Shown here: positions 34,386-45,896 of the stretch, one piece after another
Layout of the letters: each line of letters starts with the position of its first letter
Numbering within the stretch: position 1 is the stretch's first letter
Origin: Tuctoria greenei
Taxonomy: Eukaryota > Streptophyta > Magnoliopsida > Poales > Poaceae
Assembly: GCA_036927565.1 (NCBI GenBank)
Contig: JAYESD010000001.1
Coordinates: forward strand, 247,347,097-247,411,096
DNA length: 64,000 bases
Direction of reading: 5' to 3'
Notes under the pieces: generated by a model
What the model was told of the DNA's origin: nothing
The model's input: the letters and a program-made list of their open reading frames with translations, nothing else
The model's database searches: none
Made by a program: the position numbers and the translations under genes

Positions 34386-35237
34386 TCATTCAGACCTCCC
34401 AATATACGGGTGGTTTGAGCGGCGTTGGAACCAATTTGGACGACTTTTACGGGAATGTCGGTGTCGCCACTTGGTTGCACGCGAGGTGCAGAGGTTGAGC
34501 CTTGATGAAGAATGCTCGGGGGTTTTAGCTTGCTCCTTTATGGATTCTTCCTCCTGCGCTGTAGCAAGCGCGTGGAGTTCTTCCAGAGCTGTCACTCCGG
34601 CGGTGCGATCTCCACGGATCCGGAGAACACTAGCTGGTGTTGGCATCTTCAACATCAAGTAGCCATAATGAGCAGCAACCACGAACTTGTATAAGTCCGG
34701 TCTGCCCAGAATGGCGTTGACGGGTAAGTTGATCTGTGCCACGTCGAAGACCAACTTCTCAGTGCGGTAATTCTCCTAGGTCCCAAAGGTCACCGGGAGA
34801 GTAATTGCACCGAGTGGGGTTATGGCCCCCGGACCTACTCCGGAGAAAGGTCGAGAGGGGCAAAGGTCCGAAGGTTGGAGCTGAAGCTTGACGAAAGATT
34901 TGAAACTTATGAGGTTCAGCCCTGAATCTCCGTCCACCATTACATGGTGGAGTTGGATGTTGTTGATGGTTGGAGATACCATCAATGGGAGTTGGCCAGC
35001 TCCGATCATATTCCGAGGGCAGTCCAAAGCATCGAAAGAGATGGCAGTGTCCATCCACTTCCGGTGTGGCTCCGCCCTGGCGGTGGGAGCTACTGAGGCT
35101 ATGTCCCACCGCATGGTCTTGAGGACACGACGGGAGGTGATGTCCCAAGAACCACCAAAGATGGTGTTCATGGTTTTTCGACGTTCGTTGTCGGAGATGT
35201 CGGAGTCATCATCGACGGAGGTGTAAACAGCCTTCAA
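34386..35237 (-). pseudogene. Element D aspartic protease
   Basis: The frame 35237-34776 has FGGSWDITSRRVLKTMRW, FDALDCPRNMIGAGQLP and HHVMVDGDSGLNLISFKS; DSG is the retropepsin active-site triad. After a stop in front of ENYRTEK it continues VFDVAQINLPVNAILGRPDL YKFVVAAHYGYLMLKMP, the flap and C-terminal retropepsin motif. It would process Gag-Pol. Confidence 0.85.
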
Positions 35238-35260
35238 GACCTTTTTAGTGTCCTAAAAGC

Positions 35261-36574
35261 CTAACTCCTCTTCAGCTGGAGCTTCATCGACTTTCTGTTT
35301 CCCTTCCCTTTGATGGAAAGGAACTTCTTCCCGGCACTTGTTGTAGCGCTCAGCAAGGTTCTGGACCTCACGGCAGCCTTCCAAGTTGTGACTGTTCGTC
35401 TTGTGTATGGACACCACATCTTGGAGCTACCACCGTCTTCAGACGACGGCCGAGGTCGTTTTTCGGGGCGTGGCCCCTGGCCACCCGGAGCTGCGGCAGC
35501 AGCGGCTGTAGGTGTGTCAGCCGACGGCTTCTTCTTGCCGTTGGACTTTTTCTTCTTCTTACCACTCCCGGAGGTAGTGGCTTCACCCTTGGAGGATTTT
35601 TTGTTGTCCTCCGAAGGTGGTTGGGAGTGCATTTCACGGCCCCCCGCAACTTTGGTGCATTTGTCTGCCAAGCTGAAGAGTTCCGTGACGCTGGTGATCT
35701 CCTTGGTCGCCAGCTTCTCCAGCATCTTCTTGTCTCGTACGCCCTGTCTAAATGCCACAATAACAGAGGCGATAGAGATAGAAGGAATAGTATTTCGTAC
35801 CTGGGAGAACCTCTGGATGAAGGATCGCAGGGACTCTCCACCCTTCTGCTTGACAACAAAAAGGTCCAGTTCGGTGCCTGGTCGGGTGTATGAAATCCCG
35901 AAATTGGCGGTGAACTATTGGCACAGTTCTGCCCAACTGTTGATGGAGTCGGGCGAAGGCTCATGAACCAGGACCTGGCGGTCCCAATCAAAGCCACAAG
36001 GAAATATTTGGCCATTACAACCTCGTTACCTCCAGCCACAAGGATTGCGGTGGAGTAGATTTGGAGAAACTCAGCTGGATTGACATCCAGGTCAAATTTC
36101 TCCGACAGATAGGTGCATGGCCAGGGCAGAACAACCCCCTCCTACTCCCTCAGGAGCAGGACTGTCCCGAGCTTCTCGCCTTTCGCGAGAGCGCTCGATA
36201 TGGACGCGACCATCCTGTTGACGGTAACGGCGATCAAGCTCTGCCCGGAGGTCGTGAGTTGAAAGCCTGGTTACCGTATGGGTGCATCGCACCCCGGGAG
36301 GCAGCGACGTCGCTTGTTGAGATGCAACACGCCTCCTATGCTGGGAAGTGTGCAGACCAAGTCTGCCCGACACGGTCCGATGCTGCGATGGGGCCCGCCC
36401 CGAGGGGGGAGGACCTTGGTTGCTGATGCGATCGGCTGCTGCTGCAACCAAATGTTCCACATCAGCCCTCCACTGCTCCATTGCACCCTGGGATGCACCT
36501 GAAGGTGGTGGGCGTTGGAGAAGAGCACGCGCTACATGGAGCGTGTGTTCAAGGTTGTTGTTAGCCGATGCCAT
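35261..36574 (-). pseudogene. Element D gag
   Basis: The start MASANNNLEHTLHVARALLQ (36574) leads an N-terminal basic, Arg/Gln-rich region to about 36092. After a frame change, the capsid part has MAFRQGVRDKKMLEKLATKE and VTELFSLADKCTKVAGG. A lysine-rich segment (SGKKKKKSNGKKKPS) and an alanine run follow, then a nucleocapsid-like WCPYTRR, where Tat elements normally have a zinc-binding WCP.H motif, broken by a frameshift. A stop separates it from the protease. Confidence 0.75.
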
Positions 36575-36770
36575 GACCGACGCAGATGCTCTATCCCGCT
36601 GTCTGGCTTGATTTGCCGTGCGGACGGTGGCGGTGGAGGCATGACTCCTGCTGGAGCCGCGACACCTGCTGGCTGTTGCACATTGGAGGGATTGCCTCCA
36701 GCAGGTTGCGCTGCAGGGTTGCCATTGGACGATCCAGCAGCAGAGTTCACCATCTTCGAATCTCGGGCGC

Positions 36771-36787
36771 CCCTACCTGGCGCGCCA
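36771..36787 (-). promoter_or_regulatory. Primer binding site of element D
   Basis: On the minus strand TGGCGCGCCAGGTAGGG follows the LTR end by two bases. It is not the Met-type site used by the other elements here. It resembles the sites of RIRE2-like Tat elements; I cannot assign the tRNA with certainty. Confidence 0.7.
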
Positions 36788-36789
36788 GC

Positions 36790-37635
36790 TGTCGGAGTTT
36801 AGTTCCGGCAATTCTCCTGGTACTATCGTTGGTAGCCCGCGGAGTTTCGATATTGGGCGTGCAGAGATTCAAAAGACGATGGCAAATAGACACAAGGATT
36901 TATGTGGTTTGGGCCGCCTGAGCGTAATACCCTACTCCACGGGGTGTGTATTTGTTGTATTGGGTATCAAAGCTGTGTACAGGAGAGGTCTCAGAGTTCC
37001 CAAGAGCCGTCCCTTGTGTATCGTCGACCAGTCTTTTTATAGTACAAGGATTGGTCATTACACCGTTAGCCTGGCGCGACATGTGGCACTGGCGGTTACT
37101 AATGCTTAATACACAATCAATGAGGTTAATTACCCTTAATAGCATGGTAACGGTCCTTGACAGTGCCGTTACTGGCATTAAGAGCCTTCCGATAGTGTGT
37201 CATTAATATGGTATTAATGACACTTAATCGGGTCTTGAAGTCTTTGATTACCCCTTGAATGTCCGAGCCGTTGGGGGTCCACCAGTCTGATTGTTGAGGC
37301 TGAAGGTCCGGCGGTTGGACACGTGGCAGCATCGGAGCTTTCCGTCTGGGATGGGTAGGTCCGGTGTAGATGTACACGTGTCGGTACCGGAGCTTCCCTC
37401 TGTCGGGGGTTAGGTTCAGGAGTGCCGCACATGTGTTTAGCGTGGAGCTATCCCGTGTGTGGGATGTAGGTCCGGCTGCTGTATACACGTGGCAACACCA
37501 GGACTAACCATAGATGGGAGGCAGGTCCGGTCCCGTATGACACGTGGGGCCTTTGTAGGTCTTCAACTCGGAAAGGTAAAGTTCATTTGGTCTTTTTGTA
37601 GTCCCAAGGGGTATACGGTACGCAGGGTACTAACA
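36790..37635 (-). repeat. 5' LTR of element D
   Basis: It starts TGTCGGAGTTTAG and ends GGGTACTAACA. The near-identical central part is shared with the left LTR. Small differences at the outer end blur the last bases; the edge is chosen because ACAGT follows and matches the left flank GCAGT at four of five bases. Confidence 0.85.
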
Positions 37636-37640
37636 ACAGT

Positions 37641-37832
37641 GAACATCACCGGGTCGTGCTTGACACGAGCTGGTGACGGAGTGGACATGCCAAAAGGGGT
37701 GGTCGTCAGTGCTGGAGTGCGTGGGTCACCAGCTGAGGTGGAGGTGGACGCTCGGGGGCTGGGGTAGACACGCTTGGTGGAGAAAAGCTACCTACTCCCC
37801 CAGCTCCCTTGAAGTAGACATACTCAACGATG
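37641..37832 (-). pseudogene. Element C pol linker (integrase to RT)
   Basis: This is the piece of element C between D and E. The minus-strand reading is DLIVEYVYFKGAGGVGSFSP and a proline/serine linker, then KHDPVMFTALLSRDEERL across the D insertion. Such low-complexity linkers join copia integrase to RT. The right end carries the TSD of E (AGGTC, 37833-37837). Confidence 0.7.
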
Positions 37833-38097
37833 AGGTCTGAAAGTGCATCTAGGAATCCCTTGTGGGTTTTGGATGATTTATGACAAGCAAATGAGATCCT
37901 AACCACTTTGTTGAGATAAGCACAAATTCTAATGAGAAAATAAGCAAGGTGCCAAAAAGAAGGGAGAATGAGGAGCAATGTGGAAAAGAGCTCAAGGAAC
38001 AAGTGTAGTAGATCATTGTGTATGGAGTGTGTTAAGGAAACACACCCCAAGAGCTCAAGCACAAATAATCACACACATTGCACAAGTTTATACAGGA

Positions 38098-38640
38098 CCG
38101 AACTAGTCCGACTGACACTGGACTAGTCCAATATCTTTCTGCACAAGATCGGACAAGTTCGATATCACCACGGACTAGTCTGATATCTCTCTTACTAGAA
38201 TCGGACTAGTCCTCCCCAGTGCGGACTAGTCCTCCACATACTTCACAAGTTGCACAAAATCGGACAAGTCCAATATCACCACAGCCTAGTCCGATATCTC
38301 TCTGACTAGAATCGAACTAGTCCTCCCCAGTGCGGACTAGTCCTCCAAAAACTTCACAAGTTGCACAAAATCGGACAAGTCCAATATTAGCACGGACTAG
38401 TCCGAAAAACCCTCTGACCAAAATCGTACAAGTCCTCCAAGTGCGGACTTGTCCCCAATGCATTTAGGGTTTCACGTTTCTGGACAAGTTCGATATCTAC
38501 TGGACTAGTCCGAAGATTTCCAGAAGCGAAATCGAACAAGTCCGCTTCTAGCCTGACTAGTCCGATATTTCGGGACACCTAGGGTTTGCTACACATTGTA
38601 CACCAGACTAGTCCGGTGTCCACCATGGACTAGTCCGATA
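38098..38640. repeat. Palindrome array in U3 of E, left LTR
   Basis: About two dozen GGACTAGTCC or GGACAAGTCC units in 540 bp, many extended to CGGACTAGTCCGATAT. Part of the array is itself tandem: CTTCACAAGTTGCACAAAAT recurs at 38241 and 38352, a period of 111 bp. The last unit ends about 35 bp before the TATA box. Confidence 0.92.
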
Positions 38641-38673
38641 TTCCTAAACGCTAACGGTAACTTTTGGGACCCC

Positions 38674-38682
38674 ATATAAATA
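38674..38682 (+). promoter_or_regulatory. TATA box of E, 5' LTR
   Basis: ATATAAATA lies in CCCATATAAATAGGTG, immediately downstream of the palindrome array. The right LTR has GTATAAATAG at the matching place (53488-53497). Confidence 0.75.
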
Positions 38683-39330
38683 GGTGTACACGGCCCATCT
38701 TTCAATTGACTCGACCCCCTGCACCGTCACACCTCCCAAGAAGCTCAAAAACACATCTCTCCATGAAATTAAACGCAACAAAGATCAATCCCTTGCGGAT
38801 ACACTTTGGATCATTGGAGAGACACGGTTCATCACTCATTGAGCTCTTGGTTTGATTCCCTAACACACTCCTATGGTTTTTCATTATAATCTTGCGATTG
38901 TGTTCTTGGTGGAGTTCTTGTTGTAATCTTGGGGAGCCCTCAATGTGTGAGAAGGCCCCTTGAATCTGGTTATTTGCCCTTTGTGATAAGTGAAGAGGAT
39001 TGTCCTCTGTGGCGATCCGACGAGGGTAGGGTTGGAGAAGACCCGGTCCTTTGTGGACTCCTCAACGTGGATGTAGGTTGCCTCTATGGGAACCAAACCA
39101 TGGGATAAAGTGCTTGTGTTCTTACTTTGCGCTCATCATTCTTATACATCAAATCAATCTAGGGTTTCAATCAATCTTGCTTACTTTACGTTGAAACATT
39201 GAATATAAGATTGACTTGTGGTATATCCTAGTTCATAATCGTGTAACACTTCAATTACAAGTATATTTCCGCTGCATACATCCTAGGATCAAGATAATCG
39301 ATCAAATTTGATAAACCTAGACGCTATACA

Positions 39331-39364
39331 CCGGACTAGTCCGCACTCGACCGGACTAGTCCGA
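39331..39364. repeat. Two palindrome units near the 3' end of E's left LTR
   Basis: Two ACCGGACTAGTCCG-type units lie 17 bp apart, within about 120 bp of the LTR end. The right LTR has mutated partners at 54146-54179. Confidence 0.85.
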
Positions 39365-39454
39365 TTTCTCAAGATTTGATCTGGTTGTCAAGTGTTGCAG
39401 GTTCCGATAGAAATTCAAAAAGGACTATTCACCCCCCTCTAGGCCACATTCAAT

Positions 39455-39466
39455 TGGTATCAGAGC
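39455..39466 (+). promoter_or_regulatory. Primer binding site of element E
   Basis: TGGTATCAGAGC, complementary to the 3' end of initiator tRNA-Met, lies two bases after the LTR end at 39452. Confidence 0.92.
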
Positions 39467-39504
39467 ACGGTTCTTCAAAAGGAGACTAACCACTTGAAGA
39501 GATC

Positions 39505-41621
39505 ATGTCGGACATGAAGGAAGTACACAAGAGCATCAACCAAGAGAAGGTTGAAGAAGACAAGAACCAGAAATTGGAGAAGCTCCTCGAAGCCATTCAA
39601 GACTTCGAGGATGACGATGAGGAGACACTGGAACTCAAGGCGCTCCTAAGGAAGAAAACCCTTTCCAAGGGAAAGGTGAAAATCGAAGATGAGAAGAAAA
39701 AGAAGGGGAGTAGTCACACCGACTACTCCCGATATCCTTTTAACTATGATCGCCCAAATTCTAACAACAATCATTATCTATCCATTCCACTTGGAAAAGC
39801 CCCACATTTGACGGCAATGACTACACAATGTGGAGGCAAAACATGAAAATGCATTTGATTTCTCTCAATCCAAGTTTGTGGCACATAGTATGCACAGGAA
39901 TAGATATCCCTGATGATGATGAGGATCTCACGCCTAGCCAAGAGCAAGCAATCCATCGAAATGCTCAAGCTGCTGCAGTCATTACTTCATCGCTTAGTCG
40001 TGATGAGTTTACAAAAGTGGATGGACTCGAGATCGCAAAAGAAATATGGGATACATTGCAAACCGCACATGAAGGCGATCGTCATGTGCGAGAAGCGAAG
40101 ATCGAGATGATTGAAGGCGGGCTGGGAAGGTTCGCAATCGAAGAAGATGAGTCGCCACAAGACATGTACAACCGATTAAAGATGCTCATCAACAAGGTGC
40201 GAGCATATAGAAGCAAGAAGTGGAACGACCACGAGGTAGTGAAGCTCATCCTTAGAGCCTTCATGCCTCGCAATGTCACCTTGTGCTCAATGATACGAGA
40301 AAGCCCCAGATACAAGAAGATGACCCCGGACGAGCTACTTGGGAAAATCATCAACTTTGAGATGATGGAAAAACAAGCCAAACATGTTTAGGAAATTGCC
40401 GACCTCACCTCGGCAAAGAAGAAAGGGGTCGCTCTAAAGTACGCCCTTAAGCCCTTGTCTAAAGAAGCTCGAGAAGCTCAACTAGAAGAAGACGGTGATG
40501 ATGAAAGCAGTGACTTGGATGAAGATGACATGATACTGTTCATGAAGAAATTCAAGAAGATGATGAAGAAGAGACAAGGCACTAAATCAAGTGAAGGAAA
40601 GTACAAGGAAAGATCAAAGCCAAAGTTGAGGCGGGCATGATATAATTGTGGTGAGTATAACCACTTTATAGTTGATTGCCCATATGAAGAGAACAGGAAG
40701 AAGACCAAAGAAGCAAAGCCTAAACCCAAGAAATTCTTCAAGAAGAAGAAACAAGATGAACAAGCGCATATAGGGAAAGAGTGGGACTCAAATGATGAGT
40801 CCGCATTCGAAGAAGAAGAAGAGATGGCTAGCATAGCCATCAAGAAGACATCCAAAAAGTCCACTCTCTTCCCTACTCTCGGCGCATGGAAGGGGAACAA
40901 CACTTGCCTCATGCCAAAGGAAGGTAAACGCAAGGTGACAACAAAACCCTCTTCCGTGCATTTCTATTCTAGTGATAGTGAAATTAATAGTGATAATGAA
41001 GATATGCTCATTGGGTTAGATAAGAAAACAGCCACAAAAATGAAATTTTTACTTGATCAACTTGTTGAGAAGGAGAAGTTAATACATCATCAATAAGACA
41101 TGATTATCTCCCAAAAGGAGGAATATGTTGAACTTGACAAGCTTCTAGAACTTGAAAAGGAGCGAAGCAAGTCACTAGAGCTTGAATTAGCTTCAAGCAA
41201 GGAAGCTTGCTTGGAGTTAAGTGACTCAAATGCTACAATCAAGGGCGAACTTGCTAACCTAATCAAGGTTAACAAGATCCTTGAAGTGCAAGTTGAGTCA
41301 CTCAAGCAAGGTTACCATTCATCCTCTTCAAGTTCACCTTCTCAACCCATTAAAAATGAAAGTGCTTCTACTTGTACATGTGGGAAAGTTGACACCAGCT
41401 TGAAAGACAAGTCAACCTCTAACAAGGGTAAGCATCCTGCCCAAAGTGGCATATTTGACAAAGAGAAAGTCAAATATGCACGTAGTGCATACTTGGCCAC
41501 AAGACCTCCTAATGTCAAATATGGCATTGGGTATTCCTATGGTGGAAAGCAAAATGCTAGAAGCCATAAGAATAACAAGGAAAGCATTACCATTGTAAGG
41601 GGAAGGCCCTCTCAAACTTGA
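39505..41621 (+). pseudogene. Element E gag
   Basis: This is a large SIRE-type gag. The start MSDMKEVHKSINQEKVEEDK (39505) leads a charged coiled segment. A frameshift near 39820 is followed by the capsid domain (WRQNMKMHLISLNPSLWHIV, IWDTLQTAHEGDRHVREAKI, KMTPDELLGKIINFEMMEKQ). A stop follows at 40389. A lysine-rich stretch and a zinc knuckle YNCGEYNHFIVDC follow; a TGA has replaced the codon of its first cysteine. Acidic and coiled-coil segments follow (EYVELDKLLELEKERSKSLE), with another stop near 41095. The C-terminal part ends IVRGRPSQT. Confidence 0.85.
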
Positions 41622-41656
41622 AAACCCAAAGTTAATGCATCCAACACGTATGGTCA

Positions 41657-41736
41657 CTGGACTAGTCCAGTTGGGATCCGGACAAGTCCGATCCTCTAGA
41701 CAAGTCCGATCTCCCAGACTAGTCCAATATATAAAC
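41657..41736. repeat. Internal palindrome array with TATA-like box, element E
   Basis: Four units (CTGGACTAGTCCAG, CCGGACAAGTCCG, AGACAAGTCCGA, AGACTAGTCCAA) lie between gag and protease. They are followed at once by ATATATAAAC (41727-41736). The arrangement copies, on a small scale, the array-then-TATA order of the LTR. The region 41622-41964 has no conserved domain. Confidence 0.8.
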
Positions 41737-41964
41737 AACAACAGTTGCTATTTAGAACCTTCGATGCATTTTATGTCTTAATGAGAAGTAATTTTGGCAA
41801 AGTTTATGCTCATTATGTTGGGCCACGCCATGGGAACACCAAGTCTCATGTGTGGGTTCCCAAATCCCTTGTGACTAACCTAAAAGGACCGAAACAAGCT
41901 TGGGTACCTAAAACCAAGGCATGATTCGTTTTTGTAGGCCTATTTCTCCGGTGGATCAAAATGG

Positions 41965-43413
41965 GTGCTAGACAGTGGCTGCACCAACCATATGACCGGA
42001 GAAAGAAGGATGTTCATTGAATATGAAGCAAATGAGGATCCAAGCGAGGACATCTACTTTGGAGACAATAGTCAAGGAAGGGTGCTAGGTACCGATAAAA
42101 TTGCCATATCATCTAAACACACTCTTTCTCATGTATTACATGTTGATTCCTTAGATTATAACCTGCTGTCCATATCTCAATTATGTGACAAAGGTTATAA
42201 TTGCTTGTTCACTAACGAGGGTGTGATCGTCTCTAGGAGGAGTGATGGTTCCATTGCATTCAAGGGTATGTTAAAGGGAAAGCTTTACCTTGTTGACTTC
42301 AACAAAGATAAAGCCGAACTTGACACATGCTTGATTGCAAAGACCAACATGGGTTGGCTGTGGCATAGACTGCCAGCGCATGTTGGTATGAGGAATCTTC
42401 AAAAACTCCTCAAGGGCGATCACATCCGAGGTTTAAAGGATGTTGTTTTTGAGAAAGACAGACCTTGTAGTGTGTGTCAAGCCGGGAAGCAAGTTGGAGC
42501 ACCCCATCCCGCGAAGAACGTCATGACTACAACAAGACCGCTCGAGCTACTTCACATGGAGTTATTCGGTCCAATTGCCTACATAAGCATCGGCGGTAAC
42601 AAATATGGTTTAGTAGTTGTTGATGATTTTTCTCACCTCACTTGGGTTTTATTTTTACATGATAAGTCAGAAACACAAGGAATACCCAAGAAGTTCTTCA
42701 AGCGAGCTCAAAATGAGTTTTCATTGACAATCAAGAACATTCGAAGTGACAACGGCACGAAGTTCAAGAACACACAAGTTGAGGAGTACCTAGACGAAGA
42801 AGGCATAAAGCACGAGTTTTCAGCACCTTACTCCCCTCAACAAAACAGAGTTGCCGAAAGGAAGAACCGAACCCTCATAGATATGGCTAGAACAATGCTC
42901 GATGAGTACAAGACCTCGGATCGATTTTGGGCAGAAGCGGTCAATACCGCTTGCCACGCCATAAATCGACTTTATCTTCATCGACTACTCAAGAAGACAT
43001 CCTATGAGCTACTCACCGGTAACAAGCCTAATATTTCATATTTTTGAGTTTTCAGTTCCAAATGCTATATTTTGAACAAGAAGCCTAGGACTTCAAAGTT
43101 CGCTTCAAAGTCCGATGAAGGTTTCTTGCTTGGTTATGATTCGAACACTTACGCCTATCGTGTCTACAACAAGACCTTCGGACTTGTTGAAGTAGCACGT
43201 GACGTAGTGTTCGATGAAACTAATGGCTCTCAAAAGGAGCAAGTTTATCCATGTGTGCTATATAAAGAAGAAGCTCCTTGTCAAGCATTTAGAAGAATGG
43301 CGTTAGGCGAAGTTCGACCACAAGAGCCACCTCTATATATGCATGAGGAAAATGAACCACAAGAGGAGGCCCATGATCAAGGGGGAGCTTCCATACAAGA
43401 TCAACCTCAATAA
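41965..43413 (+). pseudogene. Element E protease and integrase
   Basis: Protease starts WVLDSGCTNHMTGERRMF with active-site DSG. The pre-integrase region has LSISQLCDKGYNCLFTNEG and a zinc-binding CSVCQAGKQ. Integrase shows HMELFGPI (Asp of the family replaced by Glu), VVVDDFSHLTWVLFL, IRSDNGTKFKN and SPQQNRVAERKNRTLIDMAR. A TGA at 43045 interrupts; the C-terminal part 43072-43413 has FLLGYDSNTYAYRVYNK and RDVVFDE. Element F begins 33 bp after the last stop, in the integrase-RT linker. Confidence 0.9.
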
Positions 43414-43446
43414 GACAAAAATGACCTTCAAGTCAATGAGGGCTAC

Positions 43447-44362
43447 TGATAGGAGGATGAGTCCGATCTTCCGAAAGGTAATGGATAAGTCGATTACGGT
43501 GGAGATCTCGACGTTGATGATCCGAGACTCTCGAGTAGAACACGAAAACCCCTGCAATCACTAAACCACTGCTCCGTTGGTTATCAACCATACTGCACAC
43601 GATTGACCTCGCCACGAAGCGAAGGCTAATCCCTGCAAGTGCAACCGAGAACACAAGCAAGAACAAGGTAGAAGCAATCTGAATTGCTAAGTTGGGGTCT
43701 CACAAACCGATGAACAGTGAAACTGTGTATAAAAGATTAATCTAAGCAAAACCCCATTGTTCATGGCGGCTACTATGGAGTATATATAGGTGAGAGGACA
43801 TCCAAGGGGGTGTTGGGGTCGTGACCTAACCCTAAGATACAAAAATAATAGACTTAGACTTGATACAAGGCCCAATGGCCCAATACGGTGGCGCAGCACC
43901 CAGACCGATTTTGAACTCGATTTTGTTTTGACGATTCCCGTCGACTTCAAATGAAATTTGACATGAGACCCATGCCATTTGAAAGGATTTCCTCTCCCCT
44001 ATCCGTGCATATGTAGAACGTCCAAAGCAGAGTTCGTATGCGTCCTGGGCGTCTGTTTAGTGTGTACTGCTCCTGGACTCCGAGTTGGACACGATTTTGA
44101 GTTGGGGTCAGTTTCCATCCTCTTTGAACGTACCCTCTGGTCCTCCACGCCCCTAAATCTTCCTCCAATCACTCCTTTAACTTCTCTATGGATCCTAATC
44201 ACAATTAAGTCATTAGGTAGCAATCTATTCTAAAAAATATATAAGGAAACATATAAGAACGAGCTCACCTCTGAAATTAATTGGTGTGTGTTAATTCTAT
44301 TGATTGCATCTTGTATGTTGAATGGAGTGTTGTGTATATACATAGGAGTGATGTCCTCATCA
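43447..44362 (-). repeat. 3' LTR of element F
   Basis: It is 916 bp and aligns with 47094-47991 with scattered substitutions. The transcribed strand starts TGATGAGGACATCACTCC. A TATA-like TATATATA occurs near 43788-43796 (CTATATATAC) and the same in the other LTR near 47425. Confidence 0.9.
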
Positions 44363-44377
44363 TCCTCCCCTTCTTGA
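44363..44377 (-). promoter_or_regulatory. Polypurine tract of element F
   Basis: Plus-strand TCCTCCCCTTCTTGA reads TCAAGAAGGGGAGGA on the minus strand, directly against the 3' LTR. Confidence 0.75.
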
Positions 44378-44459
44378 ATTGGAGTCATCCTCGACTCAAG
44401 TTCATCTTCTCTCATGTGTGGGTCCATATGTGCAACGCCATCAAATCCGCTTGTGTGCA

Positions 44460-45896
44460 TCAAAGGAGGAGGCCAAGATGGTGGACGACATAGTGCACTA
44501 TCCCTATGTTCTTCATAAAATACGCATGCACATTGACTCGAGCCAGGATCCCAAACAAATAATATCGGTCCATGCTTGTATGTGCAATAACAATGTGCTT
44601 GATCTCATGATTCTTCCCTTCTTTATGACAAGCCGTCCTCGGCTTGCTCGTATGTCCAGCAAAGAGGCTTGCTTTGGGGGTAGAATGAGCTTTGTCCATA
44701 TTGCACAACCGTAGTGAATAATGCTTTTGTTGTCCCTGCTGTAAGGAAAAAATACTAGAAAAACTTGACAAGACATTATTAGCATTAGTACATTCATTTA
44801 CTTGACCATGTTGTTGCAGCACAAAAGGAGCTTCCTCATTTGAACATATGTAAACTTTATGCACCATAAACATACCACTATGTTCATATTTGCCTATAGC
44901 ATGAAAAATATTTCTACTTAACAAAGGCAATTCAGATTGAGAAAATATTATCTTCTCTACGATATCTAGATCACAAAGAGTGTCAAATTCAATATAACCC
45001 AAAGTATTTAGAGAAGACAACAATCTTCGCTCATCCCTTTCACATGTAGTTGGAATTAAATGCTTAATTTCAGCACAAGTGAGTGATAGAGTATCAAATT
45101 CATTTGGTTGTTCTAGTGTAGGTACAATATAATTATCAACACACAACTTATTTTTGTTGTAAGAATCAGTAGGAAAATCAACTAGTGGTAAAGGTGTATT
45201 ATGAAAAGGTTCATCTTGTTGTTGCTTATCGATAGCGTGATTGGTAGCAAAATTCAGAACATTCAAAAACTTCTCACCTTCAACAAGTGTGTTGTGATAT
45301 TCATTACCTTTATTCTCATTTTCAGCAGTAATTGTGGGTGAAAAATGAATTGATAGATCTGAATTTTCACAGGAGTTGTTGAACACCTCATTCGCTTTTG
45401 GATTTTCTACAATTATTGGTTCATGTTCCTACAAAAGGTTAGGCATAGGAGGAGGTACAACAAGAAAATTCTTCTCAAGCTCATGTATTTCATCTTTGCA
45501 ATTGGATACACTAGTAAATGTTTCTCGCATAAGAATTTTCATATCTTTCCATGTTCGAGGTTTTTCTAAATCACTTAAGTTGTTCCACCAAGTCAATGCA
45601 CAACCTACTAATGCACTTGCAACATTTCTAATCTTTCTCCTCTCACACATATGACATTGTCCAAAAATTTTATCCAACTCTATTTCCCAAGCAATATATT
45701 CATCATAACCAAGACCATCAAAAGAAGAAAAAGATGGGAGAATGTAATTACTTATTGTTGAAGGAGTTGTAAAGGTGGTCTGAATGTCATGTGAATCCTT
45801 GGTTGATGTTTGATTTTTAGTGAGCAACTCTATCGTCGTCTTCATCATGTCAATCATCTCAGCATATAAAGCATGATTCTTACTTTTACCTGACAT
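44460..45896 (-). pseudogene. Element F gag with unknown C-terminal domain
   Basis: A single reading frame runs from MSGKSKNHALYAEMIDMMKT (45896) to 44460, about 479 codons, with one TAG stop at 45426-45428. The N-terminal part contains FDGLGYDEYIAWEIELDKIF, RKIRNVASALVGCALTWWNN and RTWKDMKILMRETF, the Ty3/gypsy capsid signature. The remaining 308 residues after MFNNSCENSD match no domain I know; they are rich in His, Cys and Asn and have no zinc knuckle, DSG or YVDD. The ORF is well kept in its C-terminal half, suggesting that the part matters for the element or for a helper. The stretch is called a pseudogene only because of the stop. Confidence 0.7.

Larger units (their letters stand above)
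26810..37635 (-). mobile_element. Element D: Ty3/gypsy, Tat (RIRE2-like) clade, full length
   Basis: LTRs of about 850 bp (26810-27662 and 36790-37635) flank the element, and a non-Met primer binding site adjoins the right LTR. The minus-strand order is gag, protease, RT with first RNase H, a second plant-type RNase H, integrase, then a 3.1-kb 3' region with an antisense ORF. The dual RNase H and the long 3' region are known traits of the Tat lineage. Flanks GCAGT (26805-26809) and ACAGT (37636-37640) are a TSD with one mismatch, and element C's linker reads continuously across it. All frames are interrupted. Confidence 0.88.
37838..39452 (+). repeat. 5' LTR of element E
   Basis: It is 1615 bp, from TGAAAGTGCATC to CACATTCA. 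It aligns with 52675-54268 throughout with a few percent visible differences. U3 holds the large palindrome array, directly followed by a TATA box at 38674-38682. Frames at 37706-38062, 38664-38855 and 38884-39096 have LTR twins and are not genes. Confidence 0.93.

Noticed and set aside
35310..35966. 218-residue plus-strand frame
   Set aside because: It is the complement of the gag of element D and extends through its lysine-rich segment; no independent domain.
38098..38640. CRISPR-like array (short palindromic repeats with spacers)
   Set aside because: The spacers are irregular in length, the units vary, the array lies inside LTRs of plant retrotransposons and has no cas genes. This is a eukaryotic nuclear sequence.
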